From positions 123,567-187,566 of the forward strand of contig WYBM01000026.1 of the NCBI GenBank assembly GCA_011525915.1: a DNA stretch of 64,000 bases, given 5' to 3'. Shown piece after piece: positions 40,751-50,411 of the stretch (positions are counted from its first letter, which is position 1; every line of letters begins with the position of its first letter). This stretch comes from Ardenticatenaceae bacterium (lineage in GTDB: Bacteria > Chloroflexota > Anaerolineae > Promineifilales > Promineifilaceae). The position numbers and the translations under genes were made by a program. The notes below the pieces were generated by a model, which was given only the letters and a program-made list of their open reading frames with translations, did no database searches and was not told the DNA's origin.

Positions 40751-41975
40751 TCACCACGTGCTCCTCATAGGTAACACTAAACGCATGGCTGCCGGGGGCA
40801 CTGCCATCACAATTGGCCACAAAAAAGATAAAGTCGGTTTGGGCGGGGTTGGCTACGGCCGCCAAAGAATCCAGCCCAGGGCTGGCGATAGGGCCAGGTG
40901 GCAGGCCGCTGTAAAGGTAAGTGTTGTAAGCTGAATCTACTTTCAGATCATCCAGGTAAAGCGGGTTTTTCCACCACGTTTGCGCTGCGGGCTGATACCC
41001 CAGAGCATATTGCACGGTGGGGTCAGCTTGCAGCAGCATATCGCTGTTTAAACGGTTAAGAAAGACACTGGCGATCAACGGCCGTTCCTCAGCCATCACC
41101 GCCTCGCGGTGCACAATAGAGGCCAGCGTCACCGCTTCGCGTAGGTTTAACCCCTGCCCACCAAACGCCTGGCGCATCTCTGGCGTCACACGGCGGCCAA
41201 AGTTTGCCAGCATCAGGTCAACCAGGTACGTGGCGTCAGCATCCAGGGGCACCTGGTACGTGTCTGGGAAAAGGTATCCTTCCAGGGTGGCGTCTGGTGG
41301 CAAGGAGGCCAGGAAGTCATAGGGATTCAGGTCAAAGGTTGTCTGTCGTTGAGCAATGGCTTGAAAATCATCGGCATTGATGTTGGCAGGCTGCGTAAGC
41401 CGCAGGTAATTGGCCATCTCTTCCAGCCGCCAGCCGTCAATAAAACGCAGGGTGATCTCTCGCGCCCGGGCATCGATGAGGGTGGTGGCCAATTCCGGGA
41501 TGGGCAGCCGGGGGTCGATGAGGAAGTCACCCGCTTCTAACTGCGAATCGAGGCCAAAGTAGCGCAGGTAATTTAAGAAGAGTTCGGTGTCTGTCAACAA
41601 GCCGGCTTGGACCAGATTGGCCGCAATATTTTCAGCATGTTCACCGGGAGCAACCGTAAAGGAGACGGCCGTGACTCCCGTCCCGGCTGGCTGCTGTAAC
41701 TGATCTGTGCGCGCCGCCAGGTATGTTTGCAAATAGAGGCGCTCCAGCGGGTTTAAGTTGGGGCTGCCGTCTTTGATCTGTACCCCACCCTGCCCGCTGT
41801 TTAACCAGCGAGCGTATAAAACTAACGATGCCGTCAGGCAGATGGTTAACACCAGCAGCAGCAGCCCGCCCCGGAATATCCAGCCGGCCGTTTTATAACA
41901 ACCGGCCGGCTCTTTGTAGGGGTCTTTTCGTTTTTGTCTGGCAGGTTTTGGTTTACCATCTGACTGCTCTATCAC
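40731..41975 (-). CDS. mltG: Endolytic murein transglycosylase MltG
   Basis: A 414-residue membrane enzyme that cuts nascent glycan strands and sets their length. A cytoplasmic tail and a TM helix (about 34-54) are followed by a LysM-like region and the catalytic YceG domain. Diagnostic motifs are LEGYLFPDTYQVP, TLASIVHREAVMAEERPLIASVFLNRL, LQADPTVQYALG and SAYNTYLYSGLPPGPIASPGLDSL. The usual ExE of ASIVEKE reads HRE here; the second Glu is kept. The start is GTG with a GAGGT ribosome site, 12 bp after ruvX, a pairing also common in other phyla. Confidence 0.93.
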   Translation of the reverse strand: MIEQSDGKPKPARQKRKDPYKEPAGCYKTAGWIFRGGLLLLVLTICLTASLVLYARWLNSGQGGVQIKDGSPNLNPLERLYLQTYLAARTDQLQQPAGTGVTAVSFTVAPGEHAENIAANLVQAGLLTDTELFLNYLRYFGLDSQLEAGDFLIDPRLPIPELATTLIDARAREITLRFIDGWRLEEMANYLRLTQPANINADDFQAIAQRQTTFDLNPYDFLASLPPDATLEGYLFPDTYQVPLDADATYLVDLMLANFGRRVTPEMRQAFGGQGLNLREAVTLASIVHREAVMAEERPLIASVFLNRLNSDMLLQADPTVQYALGYQPAAQTWWKNPLYLDDLKVDSAYNTYLYSGLPPGPIASPGLDSLAAVANPAQTDFIFFVANCDGSAPGSHAFSVTYEEHVVNVQKCQ

Positions 41976-41987
41976 CCCATCACCTCA

Positions 41988-42419
41988 TTATGCATGTGCG
42001 TCCAGATAGCTCTGCAAAATAATGGCCGCGGCCACAGCATCAACACGTTCCCGGGCTTTTTTACCCCGTTTACCCCGCAGGCGCAGGCTTTCTTCGGCCT
42101 GCATGGTGGTGTGACTCTCATCCCAGAATTCAATGGGGACGTTTACCGTTTGCCCAAAAGCGGCCATATAGTCTCGGATCCACCCGGCCATGTCACTGTC
42201 ACGGCCGTCGGTGCGTGTGGGCAGCCCCACCACCAGCAAAACGATCTCCTGTTCGGCCATAATCTGCTGGTAACGAGAAAAATCTTCCTGCCGTGATTGG
42301 CGCACCAACACGCCATAAGAACCGGCAATGGTGCGGGTAGCATCGCTCACCGCCACGCCAATCCGTTTACTGCCCAGGTCCAAAGCCATAACTCGACCCT
42401 TACACACCAGTTGTGTCAT
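41988..42419 (-). CDS. ruvX: Putative pre-16S rRNA nuclease / Holliday junction resolvase YqgF
   Basis: A 143-residue RNase H-like nuclease that finishes 16S rRNA 5' maturation in several bacteria; a Holliday-junction role was proposed earlier. Motifs are RVMALDLGSKRIGVAVSD (first catalytic Asp), LLVVGLPTRTDGRDSD, FWDESHTTMQAEESL (catalytic Glu region) and ERVDAVAAAIILQSYLD (last Asp). The open frame has six more codons upstream; an internal ATG after an AAGGG (M17 of the longer frame) is another option. It is the first gene of the mltG cluster. Confidence 0.92.
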   Translation of the reverse strand: MTQLVCKGRVMALDLGSKRIGVAVSDATRTIAGSYGVLVRQSRQEDFSRYQQIMAEQEIVLLVVGLPTRTDGRDSDMAGWIRDYMAAFGQTVNVPIEFWDESHTTMQAEESLRLRGKRGKKARERVDAVAAAIILQSYLDAHA

Positions 42420-42545
42420 AACAAACGTAGAGTACACCAGATCAATAAAATTGGCAGGTATTCGGCCCCCGTTCAGCCTGATAGTTTACAAAGCGTTCAG
42501 CTAAGAGCCATCGATTTTAATGACAGCCCGCTTTCAGCGTTTTTC

Positions 42546-42573
42546 TTGACACCTCCCAGGCATAAGATATTAT
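42546..42573 (+). promoter_or_regulatory. Candidate promoter for the large secreted protein
   Basis: TTGACA (42546-42551, perfect -35) and TATTAT (42568-42573) with a 16-bp spacer. Transcription from here gives a leader of about 240 bases. Confidence 0.5.
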
Positions 42574-42782
42574 TCCAGGGTCTACACTAATAATGTCATT
42601 AGTTTTTCTTATTTCGCGGCTTTAATGACTGAAAACCACACACAGGCATAATGCCGAGCATTTGGCAAGATAACGGTGACATTGGTGTCCTACATAGTTC
42701 CTTGTGTTTATTATTCTCTTCTAACGACCCTGTTTGATATTGGCACTTCCAAATAATATCTTATTGGCTGTTTTATGTGTCC

Positions 42783-42806
42783 TTTTGCAAAGCCCCCTTT
42801 GCAAAA
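42783..42806 (+). promoter_or_regulatory. Leader hairpin next to the ribosome site
   Basis: TTTTGCAAAG (42783-42792) and CTTTGCAAAA (42797-42806) are perfect 10-bp arms with a CCCC loop, 3 bases before the AGGAGG ribosome site of the large secreted protein. It may modulate translation or mRNA stability. Confidence 0.45.
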
Positions 42807-42821
42807 ACAGGAGGAAACCCC

Positions 42822-45800
42822 ATGAAGTACATCCGTTTTATCGTCTTATCCCTTTTGCTGGTTTTGCCCTTCAGCCTGGTAATGGTTGGGATCGCTCTGG
42901 CCCAAACAGACTCAGACAGCCCACCAAACGCTGAAACCAAAGGCGAGACAGCAGAGGCCACTGATGTGCCCGAAACATACGTGGTCCCCCTCGGCGCGGG
43001 TCTGTCGCTCGACAGCACCATTCCCGGCACCACCCTGGCTCCGGGCTCACCCATGGGGCAAGATATGATTCAGGAAAGTGAACCGAATAACACGGCCGCT
43101 CAAGCCAACCCGCTGGGAAACAATGTTGTGGTTTTGGGTAATATCTATCCCAATGGGGACAACGACTATTACTCGTTTACGGCTAACGCCGGTGACCGTG
43201 TCTATGCGGCCACCATGACCAGCTTCTCCGCCAACAGCAGTAATGATAGTAATATGGACATCCTGGACACCGATGGCGTCACGGTGCTGGAGAATGACAA
43301 CGATAACGGCTCCGTGGGCAGCCTATCATCCAGCATTGCCGGGACCACGCTGCCAGCTGCCGGCACCTATTACATTCGGATGCGCCATAATAGTACTACC
43401 AACCAGTTACGGCCGTATCACCTGCACCTGCAAGTTCAAAGCGGCACCCCCACGCCGGAAACCGAACCCAATGATGCCGGGCAGCCCCTGCCTGTCAGCG
43501 GCTGGGTCAGCGGCCTCATCAGCAGCACCACAGATGTTGATATCTACACCCTCAGCTTAAATGCCGGCGATACGGTATTTCTTAGTCTTGATCTAGATCC
43601 GGAACGAGACACCGTGGAGTGGAATGGCTGGATTGGGTTAGGGTCTTTTGATGGCTTCTTCCTGGTGCTTAATGACTTGGGCACCACAGGGCCGGACTCT
43701 GAAGCCTTTTTTATGACCGTCAAAGAAGCCGGCACCTATTCCATTCTTGTCAGCGTGCCCACCGGGGGTTCCACCTTTGGCACGTATCACCTTAGCGCCA
43801 GTGTGCACCCGGCGGCAACCCAAACCTGTACCACCTATACCAGCAGTGACACCCCCATCGCCATCGTGGACGTAGGCACGGTAATGTCCAACATCACCGT
43901 GCCGGGGAACCCCCGTATTGGGGACCTGGATGTGACGGTTAATCTCACACACACCTTTATGGCCGACCTGGATGTGACATTAATGTCCCCAGCAGGGAAT
44001 GAAAACGGCCTCTTTACAGATATAGGGTCGGCTACCTTCCCGATCATGAACCTGACCCTGGACGATGAAGCCGGCAGCCCGCCCATCTTTGGCGCCATGA
44101 ACGGCATCGTCTACCAGCCGGAACTCAGTTACCGTCTCTCCTGGTTTGACAACGAAGATGCCGGCGGTACCTGGACCCTGGTGGTTCGGGACGATGCGGC
44201 TGGTGCTACCGGCAACCTGCTCAGTTGGAGCCTGACCGTTTGTGAGCCCCCTCCCCCGCCTGTCTGCCCCGTAGGGACCACCATGACCACCGTATACCTC
44301 AGTGACTTTGAAACGGATGACGGCGGTTTTACCCACTCCGGCACGGCCGACGAATGGGAACGCGGCCTGCCCAGCTTTGCGCCGATCACCAGTTGTAACA
44401 GCGGCGTTAACTGCTGGAAAACCGACCTGGATAACACCTATAACGCCAGCAGCAGCCAGGATCTACTGTCCCCGAATATTAATCTGTCAGGGTACGTATC
44501 GGCAGCCTGGGTGACCTGGGCCCAAAAGTACCAAATGGAAAACGCCACCTGGGACCATGCTTTTGTGGATGTGCAGCAGGCCGGCGGCACCAACCCCAGC
44601 CGCCTTTGGGAATGGTTGGATGCTACCATGACCACCCCGGTGGGCAGCCCGTCTGTGACCATCCAGGAAAGCGCGGGTTGGGGCGAATATACGGCCGACA
44701 TCAGCAGTTACCTGGGCCAGAACATTGAACTGCGTTTCCATGTTGATAGCGATACTTCAGTCCAACTGGGCGGCCTAGCCATAGATGATGTGATGGTCGT
44801 GGCCTGCCAGCCGCCGCCAGGAACGCCCTTCATCAGCTTAAACAAAACTGTGGGCACCGATGCAAGCAGCTGCGCGGCTACCGACAGCATTATGGTCGCT
44901 CCGGGAACAGACGTGACCTATTGTTATGAAGTGGCCAATACCGGTACTGTCACCTTTACAATGCATGATCTGGTAGACAACGAATTAGGCACCATTTTGT
45001 CAGGCTTCCCCTACACCCTGACCGTTGGCTCTAGTGTATTTATTACCCAAACGGTGGCCATTACCCAAAACACGGTCAACACCGCCACCTGGACGGCCTA
45101 CAACCCCGGTCCCAGTGATGTGATCTCAGACACCGATACAGCCAGCGTTACTGTCATTCCGCCCAGCATCGTGTTGACCAAGACGGTGGGTACTGATCAA
45201 AGCACCTGCGCCACCACAGATGACATTTCGGTTCTTGCCGGTACAGACGTGACCTATTGTTACAGCGTGACCAACACCGGCCTGACTGACTTCACGCTGC
45301 ATGACCTGGTAGACAACGAATTAGGCACCATTTTGTCAGGCTTCCCCTACACCCTGACGGCCGGGGCCAGCGTGTTTGTTACGCAAACGGTGACCATCAC
45401 CCAAAGCACGGTCAACACCGCCACCTGGACGGCCTACAATCCGGGACCTACCGATGTGGTGATGGCCACAGATACAGCTACGGTCAACGTGCCCATCCCG
45501 GCATCTTACCCGGTGTGTGCGGACTTTGAAAGCGGCGCTTTGCCCAGCTTTATGTTTGCGGAAACAGGAAGCAGCGGTGCGGCCAACGGCCGTGTGCAGG
45601 TAACCACCGCCTACCCCCATACCGGCAGCTTCGCCATGGACATTGACACCAACTGCGATGGCTGTGGCGGCAATACCTTACAATCTGGCACCATGGTCAT
45701 GGACCTGGCCGGCCAATCCGGGGTAGAACTTAACCTGTGGGTCTTTGAACACGGGGACGAAAACCATGCCGAAGACGGCATCTTCATCAGTGATGACGGT

Positions 45801-47957
45801 GGTGCCACTTGGGCCCAGATCCTCAGCCTGAACAACTTCCCCGCCAGCTACCAGCAAGTGATCATAAACCTGGATGCAGCCACAAGTGGGGCCGGCATGA
45901 GCTATGTGGATGATTTTATGATCCGCTTCCAATCCTTCGATAACTTCTCCATCGACCTTGACGGTTACTCCTTCGATGATATTTGCGTGCAGCCGGCATC
46001 ACCCAATATTGACGTCAGCCCGGCGTCCCTAAACAGCACACAGTTAGCTGACGAAGTTGTGACCCAAACACTGACCATCAACAACGTGGGCGGGGCGGAC
46101 TTAACCTGGAACATCACCGAAGCGCCTACCGACTGTGGCACACCTGGTGATGTAAGCTGGCTGCAAGCCACGCCTACCTCCGGCACAACGCCGGCCTCAG
46201 GAAGCGACGACGTAAGTGTCATTTTTGACAGCACCGGGTTGACACCCAATACAACCTATAATGGCTTGCTCTGCGTCAACAGTGATGATCCCGACACACC
46301 AGTCACCCCTGTTCCCGTAACCCTAATGGTCGCTGAAGCCGGCGCTTGTACAATTGGCACCTGGCAAACGGTAACACCAGTGAACACAGGGCGGTCCCGT
46401 TCGGGGCTGGCTTACCTGGCATCCACGGGCAACTTCTACCTGGCCGGCGGCGAAGCCACTGGCGGCAACCGGGACATCCCGATTGAAGAATACGACCCGG
46501 TGGCCAATACCTGGACCAATCGATCTAATCTATTGACCGGCGTTTCCAACACGGGTGTAGCCGGTGCAGGTGCCTATATCTACGTGCCAGGTGGTTTTAA
46601 TGGTACCGCCGGTATCGCTGCGATGCAGCGGTTTGACCCGGTGGCCAACACCGTAGTGACGATGACTGCCATGCCGGCGGGGAACTTCGGCCATGCGGTG
46701 ACGGTACTTGATGGCAAGATTTACGTCTTAGGTGGCTCAAGCACTGGGGCCGCCGGCACCACCAACTTTATCTATGACATCGGTACGGATACCTGGTCAA
46801 CAGGGGCGTCACTGCTCACGGCCGTGAACTATCCGGCAGCTGCCAGCGATGGCACCTACGTCTATGTTCTGGGAGGGACCACCACGAACCTGGCAACCGT
46901 ACAGCGATACAATCCAGGAACCAACACGTGGGATACCATCGCCAACATGGGCACGGGCCGTGGTGGACCGGGCGCGTTCTTTGACGGTAATAATCTATGG
47001 GCCGTGGGCGGCGGCTGGGCTACCTATCTAACCAGCACCGAATACTGGGATGGCGTCAGCTGGCAGGCGGGGCCGACAATGAGTGTCGGAGTCCGCACCA
47101 TGGGGGCCGCTTTTGGTAATGGCTTGGCACTCAAGGCCGCCGGTTGGAGTGGTGCTTATGCAAGCGCAGCCGAAGTGCTTGATATCACCTGCCCACTTGC
47201 CGGACCAGTCATCAATGTTGATCCCACAGCGCTGGCAGCAACCCAAGAAGCGGGCATTATCAGTACCCAGAGCCTGACTATCACTAACAGTGGCGACACT
47301 GATTTGAACTGGGACGTTATTGAGGAAGCCTCGACTGCCTCTGTCTCTGTAGGTTTAGAGTTAAGCCTCGATGCTATCTGCATGCCAAACGACCTGCCCT
47401 GGGTGAGTGCAAACCCACTTTCGGGGACAACGGCGCCGGGCGGCAGTTCCGTAGTCGACGTGACCTTTGACAGCACCGGGTTAACCCCCGGCGTCTATAC
47501 GGGCAGCCTGTGTATTGACAGCGACGACCCGGTAACACCGCAGGTACGGGTACCGCTGACGTTAACCGTTGAGGAAACGCCCATCAATTATGGGGTAACG
47601 GTTAGCGCCGTGGATGACGCCCTTTCCGGCAATGTAGGCACCACGGTGACTTACACTGTCTGGGTAACCAACACCGGTGATGCCACCGACACCTTCATGC
47701 TGGATGTGAGCGGGGCGTCATGGCTCACGACATTGGAAACCATGACCGTGACCTTAGGCAGCGGCCTGGGCACTAGTGTGGAAGTGACGGTGCAAATTCC
47801 ATTGACGGCCACCCATGGCAGCACCGATATGGCCACCGTCAGCGCCACATCACTCGCTGACCCATCGGCCACAGATTCCGTGATGTTAACCACCACGGCC
47901 GTTGTGCCTGAACCAGAAGATACATTTATTTACCTACCCATCATCATGAAGCCGTAG
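42822..47957 (+). CDS. Giant secreted multidomain protein (PPC, P-domain, DUF11-like, Kelch)
   Basis: 1711 residues with a signal peptide (1-28). Approximate order: two pre-peptidase C-terminal domains (80-200, 210-325; ESEPNNT, ETEPNDA); a proprotein-convertase P-like domain (330-475); a MAM-like jelly roll (480-660); two DUF11-like repeats (665-785, 785-900); a second jelly roll (905-1055); a choice-of-anchor/BACON-like domain (1060-1165); about five to six Kelch repeats (1170-1445); another anchor-type domain (1450-1575); a NEW3-like domain (1580-1700); and the terminal IYLPIIMKP. No protease active site is evident, so it is probably an adhesion or surface-layer protein. The ATG at 42822 has AGGAGG; 15 upstream in-frame codons lack a ribosome site. 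A strong terminator follows. Confidence 0.85.
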   Translation: MKYIRFIVLSLLLVLPFSLVMVGIALAQTDSDSPPNAETKGETAEATDVPETYVVPLGAGLSLDSTIPGTTLAPGSPMGQDMIQESEPNNTAAQANPLGNNVVVLGNIYPNGDNDYYSFTANAGDRVYAATMTSFSANSSNDSNMDILDTDGVTVLENDNDNGSVGSLSSSIAGTTLPAAGTYYIRMRHNSTTNQLRPYHLHLQVQSGTPTPETEPNDAGQPLPVSGWVSGLISSTTDVDIYTLSLNAGDTVFLSLDLDPERDTVEWNGWIGLGSFDGFFLVLNDLGTTGPDSEAFFMTVKEAGTYSILVSVPTGGSTFGTYHLSASVHPAATQTCTTYTSSDTPIAIVDVGTVMSNITVPGNPRIGDLDVTVNLTHTFMADLDVTLMSPAGNENGLFTDIGSATFPIMNLTLDDEAGSPPIFGAMNGIVYQPELSYRLSWFDNEDAGGTWTLVVRDDAAGATGNLLSWSLTVCEPPPPPVCPVGTTMTTVYLSDFETDDGGFTHSGTADEWERGLPSFAPITSCNSGVNCWKTDLDNTYNASSSQDLLSPNINLSGYVSAAWVTWAQKYQMENATWDHAFVDVQQAGGTNPSRLWEWLDATMTTPVGSPSVTIQESAGWGEYTADISSYLGQNIELRFHVDSDTSVQLGGLAIDDVMVVACQPPPGTPFISLNKTVGTDASSCAATDSIMVAPGTDVTYCYEVANTGTVTFTMHDLVDNELGTILSGFPYTLTVGSSVFITQTVAITQNTVNTATWTAYNPGPSDVISDTDTASVTVIPPSIVLTKTVGTDQSTCATTDDISVLAGTDVTYCYSVTNTGLTDFTLHDLVDNELGTILSGFPYTLTAGASVFVTQTVTITQSTVNTATWTAYNPGPTDVVMATDTATVNVPIPASYPVCADFESGALPSFMFAETGSSGAANGRVQVTTAYPHTGSFAMDIDTNCDGCGGNTLQSGTMVMDLAGQSGVELNLWVFEHGDENHAEDGIFISDDGGATWAQILSLNNFPASYQQVIINLDAATSGAGMSYVDDFMIRFQSFDNFSIDLDGYSFDDICVQPASPNIDVSPASLNSTQLADEVVTQTLTINNVGGADLTWNITEAPTDCGTPGDVSWLQATPTSGTTPASGSDDVSVIFDSTGLTPNTTYNGLLCVNSDDPDTPVTPVPVTLMVAEAGACTIGTWQTVTPVNTGRSRSGLAYLASTGNFYLAGGEATGGNRDIPIEEYDPVANTWTNRSNLLTGVSNTGVAGAGAYIYVPGGFNGTAGIAAMQRFDPVANTVVTMTAMPAGNFGHAVTVLDGKIYVLGGSSTGAAGTTNFIYDIGTDTWSTGASLLTAVNYPAAASDGTYVYVLGGTTTNLATVQRYNPGTNTWDTIANMGTGRGGPGAFFDGNNLWAVGGGWATYLTSTEYWDGVSWQAGPTMSVGVRTMGAAFGNGLALKAAGWSGAYASAAEVLDITCPLAGPVINVDPTALAATQEAGIISTQSLTITNSGDTDLNWDVIEEASTASVSVGLELSLDAICMPNDLPWVSANPLSGTTAPGGSSVVDVTFDSTGLTPGVYTGSLCIDSDDPVTPQVRVPLTLTVEETPINYGVTVSAVDDALSGNVGTTVTYTVWVTNTGDATDTFMLDVSGASWLTTLETMTVTLGSGLGTSVEVTVQIPLTATHGSTDMATVSATSLADPSATDSVMLTTTAVVPEPEDTFIYLPIIMKP
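44970..45358. repeat. Two identical 53-bp stretches inside adjacent DUF11-like repeats
   Basis: 44970-45022 and 45306-45358 are identical over 53 bases, 336 bp (112 codons) apart, while the flanking repeat sequence has diverged at many positions. This points to recent gene conversion between the two domains. Confidence 0.85.
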
Positions 47958-47973
47958 CTTCCAGGTAATAGAC

Positions 47974-48016
47974 AAAAAGGGGTGTTCTCCACAACGGGGA
48001 ATGCCCCTTTTTTATT
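47974..48016. terminator. Bidirectional intrinsic terminator
   Basis: AAAAAGGGG... pairs with ...CCCCTTTTTT through an extended stem of about 17 pairs (three G-T) around ACAAC. A-tract and T-tract flank it, so it can serve both the secreted-protein gene (+) and the convergent baseplate-J-like gene (-), whose stop overlaps its tail. Confidence 0.85.
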
Positions 48017-49562
48017 CGCGTTCCCGAATATCGGTGTGGATGCGGGTTGTCAGGTAAGGGAGACGGTCAAACCAGACAGGCCAGACGTGAATTTGTGGGG
48101 GTTCGCGCAGCGGAAGCTGTTCATGCAGGTAAGCCACGGCCGTGTCCGGCGCCTGACCAGCAATAGCGTCAATGGCCTCGGTCAGCGGCAGCTGGCGCGC
48201 CAGTGTGCCCGCCGCTGTCATGGAAAAGGTCACCCGCCCGGCGTCATCTACGCCGGTAATAGTGCCACTCTCAAAACGAATGCTGTCCGGCACCAGGGTA
48301 AAACCGGGCTGAATCTGCTGCCCCAGGGCAAAATAAGCCAGATCAGAGGCCGCCTGTGTGTCTACGGCCGTACCGGCAATGTCTGCCCGCAAGGAAAGGA
48401 TTAACCGGCTGGTTTGCTCACCTACTTCGTGGGAATATGTTTCATCGAGAACATTCACTACGCGCAAAGAGCCGCGGGTCAAAAATTCGTGTGGCGTTAA
48501 CTGCCCCTCCATCTCAGAGGCAGCTACTGCCAGCAAAAATTGGATAACCTGGGCACGAAGACGCGCCCGATCCTCTGCAGTGACCGCTGGCGCCGGCCGC
48601 ACCCCACCCCCGGTAATTGGTTCCAGATTACGTACTTCTACCTGTACTGCCAGCGACCCTTCCACCCGGTTCACCAGGTTAGCGTCGGCGTTTTCTTGGG
48701 GGCCAGGCGTCACGGCCGTGACCTCTACCTCCACCGTACTGCCTACCGCCCCTGGCAGCGTCACGTCTACCAATGTCTGGTAGACGCGGTTTGTGCCATC
48801 AGACGTGCTAACCTGCGTTCCCGCCGGAATGATTGTTTCCTGAGCCAGCAAATTGGCAAACAACACCTTCCCTCGCGCCGATGCTTCCGGCACTTCAATG
48901 ACCCCTGTTGTGGCTACATCTGCCTGCCAGGTTTGGGTGGTTTGCAGCAGCCGTGCTGGCAAAATGCCCCTCTGGAAATCTACGACCTCAGCCGCCGGAT
49001 CCGCGATGATAGGCTGCTCTACCTGCACGGGTAACACTTCCGGCTTTAATGTCACCGTTGCCTGTGGCAGCAAGTATAAAAAGGCTACATACAGCAGCGC
49101 CATCGTCACAAAAAAGAGAAAGATGGCCGTGTAACGCCACAGCCAGCGGCGGTGTTCTGACACGGGTCTCAGTCGGTTGTGGGCCTCTTGCTGATCAGCA
49201 GCGTCCAGGCGGGCACGCCCTTCATAATCAATAAAACGATCATCTCCAATGGTAGAGAGGCCCACAATCTCACGGCGGCGGTTTTGACGGGCACGCCACC
49301 CCTGGCGCGCGGCGCCAATGGTGGTGAAGACCGGCAAGCCCAGGGCGCTGGCCTGCCGGGCAATCTCTATGTCGGCTGTTACCAGAGCAATATCCTTACG
49401 TATGTTATCGGCGTGGCGCCGCAACCGTACCAGGTCTAGGCCTTCACGTAGAACCCCACCCCCCTCCGGCAAAACAAAGATCACCCGCGGATCATGCGCC
49501 CAATCCAGGTGATCACACACAGCCACAATGTCGTCTTCAGGCGTCAGGGGGATCGTTTTCAT
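48012..49562 (-). CDS. Baseplate J/gp47-like membrane protein
   Basis: 516 residues. An N-terminal ~130-residue cytoplasmic domain (IVAVCDHLDWAHDPRVIFVLPEGGGVLREGLDLVRLRRHADNIRKDIALVTADIEIARQASALGLPVFTTIGAARQGWR), then one transmembrane helix (LWRYTAIFLFFVTMALLYVAFLYLL). The extracytoplasmic part has the pattern of baseplate J-like proteins (GKVLFANLLAQETIIPAGTQVSTSDG...VDVTLPGAVGSTVEVEVTAVTPGPQENADANLVNRVEG). Such chromosomal single-TM versions are not phage baseplates, and no phage genes are nearby. The role is unknown, perhaps envelope architecture. It is 15 bp downstream of an alpha/beta hydrolase gene. Confidence 0.75.
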   Translation of the reverse strand: MKTIPLTPEDDIVAVCDHLDWAHDPRVIFVLPEGGGVLREGLDLVRLRRHADNIRKDIALVTADIEIARQASALGLPVFTTIGAARQGWRARQNRRREIVGLSTIGDDRFIDYEGRARLDAADQQEAHNRLRPVSEHRRWLWRYTAIFLFFVTMALLYVAFLYLLPQATVTLKPEVLPVQVEQPIIADPAAEVVDFQRGILPARLLQTTQTWQADVATTGVIEVPEASARGKVLFANLLAQETIIPAGTQVSTSDGTNRVYQTLVDVTLPGAVGSTVEVEVTAVTPGPQENADANLVNRVEGSLAVQVEVRNLEPITGGGVRPAPAVTAEDRARLRAQVIQFLLAVAASEMEGQLTPHEFLTRGSLRVVNVLDETYSHEVGEQTSRLILSLRADIAGTAVDTQAASDLAYFALGQQIQPGFTLVPDSIRFESGTITGVDDAGRVTFSMTAAGTLARQLPLTEAIDAIAGQAPDTAVAYLHEQLPLREPPQIHVWPVWFDRLPYLTTRIHTDIRERE

Positions 49563-49577
49563 CCGTCGGCAAATGGA

Positions 49578-50411
49578 TCAGGCAGGCGTCAGGAAACTCC
49601 GGGCAATGGTCTGAAACTGACGCTGCTTTTCAATCATGGGTACGTGGCCACATTCATCTAAAATGTGAACGTCTGCCTGAGGCCAGAAATGTTTTAAGAT
49701 GGCGGCATTGGTAGGGGGCACAATGTGGTCTTTTTCGCCCCACACCAGCGCAACCGGCTGCTGCCAACGGGGGAGCAACGGCCGTACATCATACCCCGCC
49801 AGCGCCCGAATAACATCGGCTGAAGAGCGCGCATTTTCATAGTCACGCATGCGCCGCTCCCAGACAGTATGATGCTGGCCCTGGACATCATAAAAAGGTA
49901 CCCGAATCGTGCGCTGTACCAGGGGGGGCTTTTGGGTGACGGCCGAGCCAACATCTACCAGGCCCATGGAAATGCTCCAACGCATGGGCACTTGCGGCCA
50001 GGTTTGGGCCACCAATATCGCCGGCGCCAGCAGCAGCATACGGCTGACATCTTCCGGGTAGCTCAGGGCAAACGCTGTGGCCAACATCCCCCCAAACGAA
50101 TGCCCAATGACGGCCGTGCGTGGCAGCCGCAGCGCCTGCCGAAATGACGCCAGCCACTCCACCAGGTGTGGAAAGGTATATGGTTCGGTATCTTCCGTAA
50201 AACCAAAGCCAGGAATGTCCGGCGCGATCAGCCAGAAATCATCGGCCAGCTCATGCATGGTCTCCCGAAAGCTGTCGCCAGAGGTAGACGTGCCATGCAA
50301 CAAGATGACGGGGTCACGGCCGTGGCGCTGCCCGGCCGTATAATAGCTGGTATGTATTCCCAGCACCTCTACCTGCTCGCGGTGGCATTCGTTATAAGGG
50401 TAATTGGTCAT
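49578..50411 (-). CDS. Alpha/beta hydrolase
   Basis: A 277-residue serine hydrolase. Oxyanion segment VILLHGTSTSGDSF, nucleophile elbow GHSFGG (Ser), acid in LVWGEKDHIVPP (Asp) and base in ECGHVPMIEK (His) complete the triad. An upstream in-frame ATG exists, but GGAG lies 6 bases before the ATG used here. Family members hydrolyse esters, lactones or C-C bonds; the substrate is unknown. It is closely followed by the baseplate-J-like gene on the same strand. Confidence 0.9.
   Translation of the reverse strand: MTNYPYNECHREQVEVLGIHTSYYTAGQRHGRDPVILLHGTSTSGDSFRETMHELADDFWLIAPDIPGFGFTEDTEPYTFPHLVEWLASFRQALRLPRTAVIGHSFGGMLATAFALSYPEDVSRMLLLAPAILVAQTWPQVPMRWSISMGLVDVGSAVTQKPPLVQRTIRVPFYDVQGQHHTVWERRMRDYENARSSADVIRALAGYDVRPLLPRWQQPVALVWGEKDHIVPPTNAAILKHFWPQADVHILDECGHVPMIEKQRQFQTIARSFLTPA

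Larger units (their letters stand above)
42420..42821. other. 402-bp divergent intergenic region
   Basis: AT-richer than its surroundings; holds a sigma-70-like promoter, a leader hairpin and no octamer copy. No small ORF with a convincing ribosome site was seen. Confidence 0.6.

Noticed and set aside
48012..49562. Prophage baseplate gene
   Set aside because: Baseplate-J-like fold, but with a TM helix and no neighbouring phage genes, so not treated as prophage.
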